From contig JAGVIF010000524.1 in the NCBI GenBank assembly GCA_020056205.1, positions 1 to 6,847 of the forward strand: DNA of 6,847 nucleotides. The letters are read 5' to 3'. The translations under genes were made by a program, and so were the position numbers. This DNA is from Lentisphaeria bacterium. GTDB lineage: Bacteria; Verrucomicrobiota; Lentisphaeria; Victivallales; GWF2-50-93. The notes beneath the pieces are model-generated. The model made no database searches, was not told the origin of the DNA, and was given only the letters and a program-made list of their open reading frames with translations. Positions 5,898 through 6,847 of this stretch are shown here, piece by piece. Each line of letters begins with the position of its first letter. Position 1 is the first letter of the stretch.

Positions 5898-6773
5898 ATG
5901 AGAAAGTTATTTTTAATTTTTTCCCTTTGTGTTCTTTCCGTTCCGGCTTTCTGCCAACTCGGGGTAAATCTTGAGCTCAGCCAGAAAAGCTATCTGCGTT
6001 ATGAAAACATATTCGCCCAGATCACTTTGAGAAACTTCAGCGGAAAAGCCCTTATATTCGGAGAAGGCGATACGTCGAACGGAAAAGTGGAATTCGCGAT
6101 CGAAGCGCCGAACGGAATTCCGGCGGACAAAAAAAAGACCGATTATAATCCGATGATTGGATTTGTCATCCCTCCGGGCGTTTCCCAGACAATTCTTGTC
6201 CCCGTCAACAGGCTTTACATTGTGGACAAAGCCGGCTCATACAGAATAAAAGCGATAATAAATCATAATCAACTTCAGCATTCTTATGAGAGCGGAACGG
6301 CGGTATTTACAATTTTCAACGGGATAATGATATGGGAGAAACAAATCGGAGTTCCAAAACTTTATCACAAAGAGGGCGAGCTCGAACCGCTTTCAAGAAC
6401 AGCAAGGATACTCTCTTTCTACGATGAATACAATAAATATTTCGCCTTAATGATTGAGGACAAAGATAAGGTTTTTGCCGTCCAGCGTCTCGGACACGAC
6501 ATCGGAAACGAAAAACCGCAGACGGAAACAGATTCCCTGAACAGGATACACATACTGTTGCAAATAAGCCCCAAGGTATATACTTACTTCCTATTCGATA
6601 TCAACGGCGCGATTGAAGAAAAGGAAGTATATTCTAAAACCGACATCCCACCGGTTATGGTACTTGACAACAGCGACGGCTCCGTGATGATAGTTGGCGG
6701 CAGAAAGGCAATAAAAGACATTGATTACACCGAAGAAAACGGATTTCCCGTGATGAAGGAAGACAACTTGTAA
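5898..6773 (+). CDS. Secreted beta-rich protein of unknown function
   Basis: 291 aa, not assigned to a named family. Residues 1-19 are a signal peptide (MRKLFLIF, hydrophobic core, SVPAFC) with probable signal peptidase I cleavage after C19. The residues before Cys (A-F) do not make a lipobox, so I do not call a lipoprotein. Residues about 20-145 look like an Ig-like beta-sandwich: alternating strands such as VNLELSQKSYLRYENIFAQI and VEFAIEAP, a stretch IPPGVSQTILVPV, then a closing strand SGTAVFTIF. Residues 146-291 are a second, also beta-rich region ending in an acidic tail, with no catalytic motif seen. This layout is seen in periplasmic or surface proteins; any envelope role is inferred from the 6-nt gap after the heptosyltransferase gene. 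The start is set by the signal peptide and AAAGGTG. Confidence 0.85.
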   Translation: MRKLFLIFSLCVLSVPAFCQLGVNLELSQKSYLRYENIFAQITLRNFSGKALIFGEGDTSNGKVEFAIEAPNGIPADKKKTDYNPMIGFVIPPGVSQTILVPVNRLYIVDKAGSYRIKAIINHNQLQHSYESGTAVFTIFNGIMIWEKQIGVPKLYHKEGELEPLSRTARILSFYDEYNKYFALMIEDKDKVFAVQRLGHDIGNEKPQTETDSLNRIHILLQISPKVYTYFLFDINGAIEEKEVYSKTDIPPVMVLDNSDGSVMIVGGRKAIKDIDYTEENGFPVMKEDNL

Positions 6774-6783
6774 TCCAATTTTG

Positions 6784-6790
6784 AAAGGAA
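6784..6790 (+). promoter_or_regulatory. Ribosome binding site AAAGGAA
   Basis: AAAGGAA lies 9 nt before the ATG at 6800. It is the main evidence that the last 48 nt of the window are the start of a gene. Confidence 0.6.
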
Positions 6791-6799
6791 TCTGAAAAA

Positions 6800-6847
6800 A
6801 TGACCCAAGATGAAAAATTAAAAGATGAAAGCGCTACGTCATTGTCA
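6800..6847 (+). CDS. Partial gene, N-terminus only
   Basis: The ATG at 6800 opens 16 codons (MTQDEKLKDESATSLS) that run off the right edge without a stop. A well-placed Shine-Dalgarno, the same strand and a 26-nt gap after the preceding stop make it the likely next member of the heptosyltransferase operon. The visible N-terminus is charged and hydrophilic, so it has no signal peptide at this start. Function cannot be told from 16 residues. Confidence 0.6.
   Translation, partial: MTQDEKLKDESATSLS

Noticed and set aside
5898..5957. Lipoprotein signal in the secreted unknown protein
   Set aside because: Cys19 is preceded by Ala-Phe, and Phe at -1 does not fit a lipobox.

Overview
The window looks like chromosomal DNA of an uncultured Gram-negative bacterium. 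The evidence is an ADP-heptose-type LPS core glycosyltransferase, two proteins with classical Sec signal peptides, and intergenic DNA built from very short repeats. From memory, that intergenic texture, and the style of the unknown secreted protein at 5898-6773, recall PVC-group (Lentisphaerae/Kiritimatiellae) or Omnitrophota-like genomes. This is an impression, not a sequence match. All five supported reading frames (four complete, one cut by the right edge) lie on the + strand.

Positions 1-466 hold no gene I can support. They contain a palindromic repeat block (100-170), a perfect 10-bp stem hairpin followed by T residues (195-233), a multi-stem inverted-repeat element (242-324) and a pyrimidine-rich microrepeat tract (about 325-385). 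Positions 467-4551 are a two-gene unit. The first gene is a secreted alpha/beta-hydrolase esterase whose C-terminal half is an undescribed-looking array of about five 42-residue repeats. It overlaps by ATGA with a cytoplasmic GH94 inverting disaccharide phosphorylase. Together they suggest carbohydrate scavenging: the exported esterase would act on a substituted polymer or oligomer outside, and the phosphorylase would split an imported disaccharide into a sugar 1-phosphate plus a sugar.

Positions 4552-4820 are a striking mosaic of four separate tandem microrepeat arrays, with periods of 7, 9, 6 and 7 nt, plus a 16-nt sequence also found at 318-333. This mosaic separates the carbohydrate pair from a second unit at 4821-6847: a GT9 heptosyltransferase (WaaC-like), a secreted beta-rich protein of unknown function, and the first 16 codons of a further gene. 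The gaps in this unit are only 6 and 26 nt and both downstream genes have clear Shine-Dalgarno sequences, so it reads as an operon continuing beyond the right edge.

I see no CRISPR array, tRNA, rRNA, transposase or phage gene. The least ordinary features are the repeat domain fused to the esterase, the composite microrepeat intergenic region, and the structured block upstream of the esterase.
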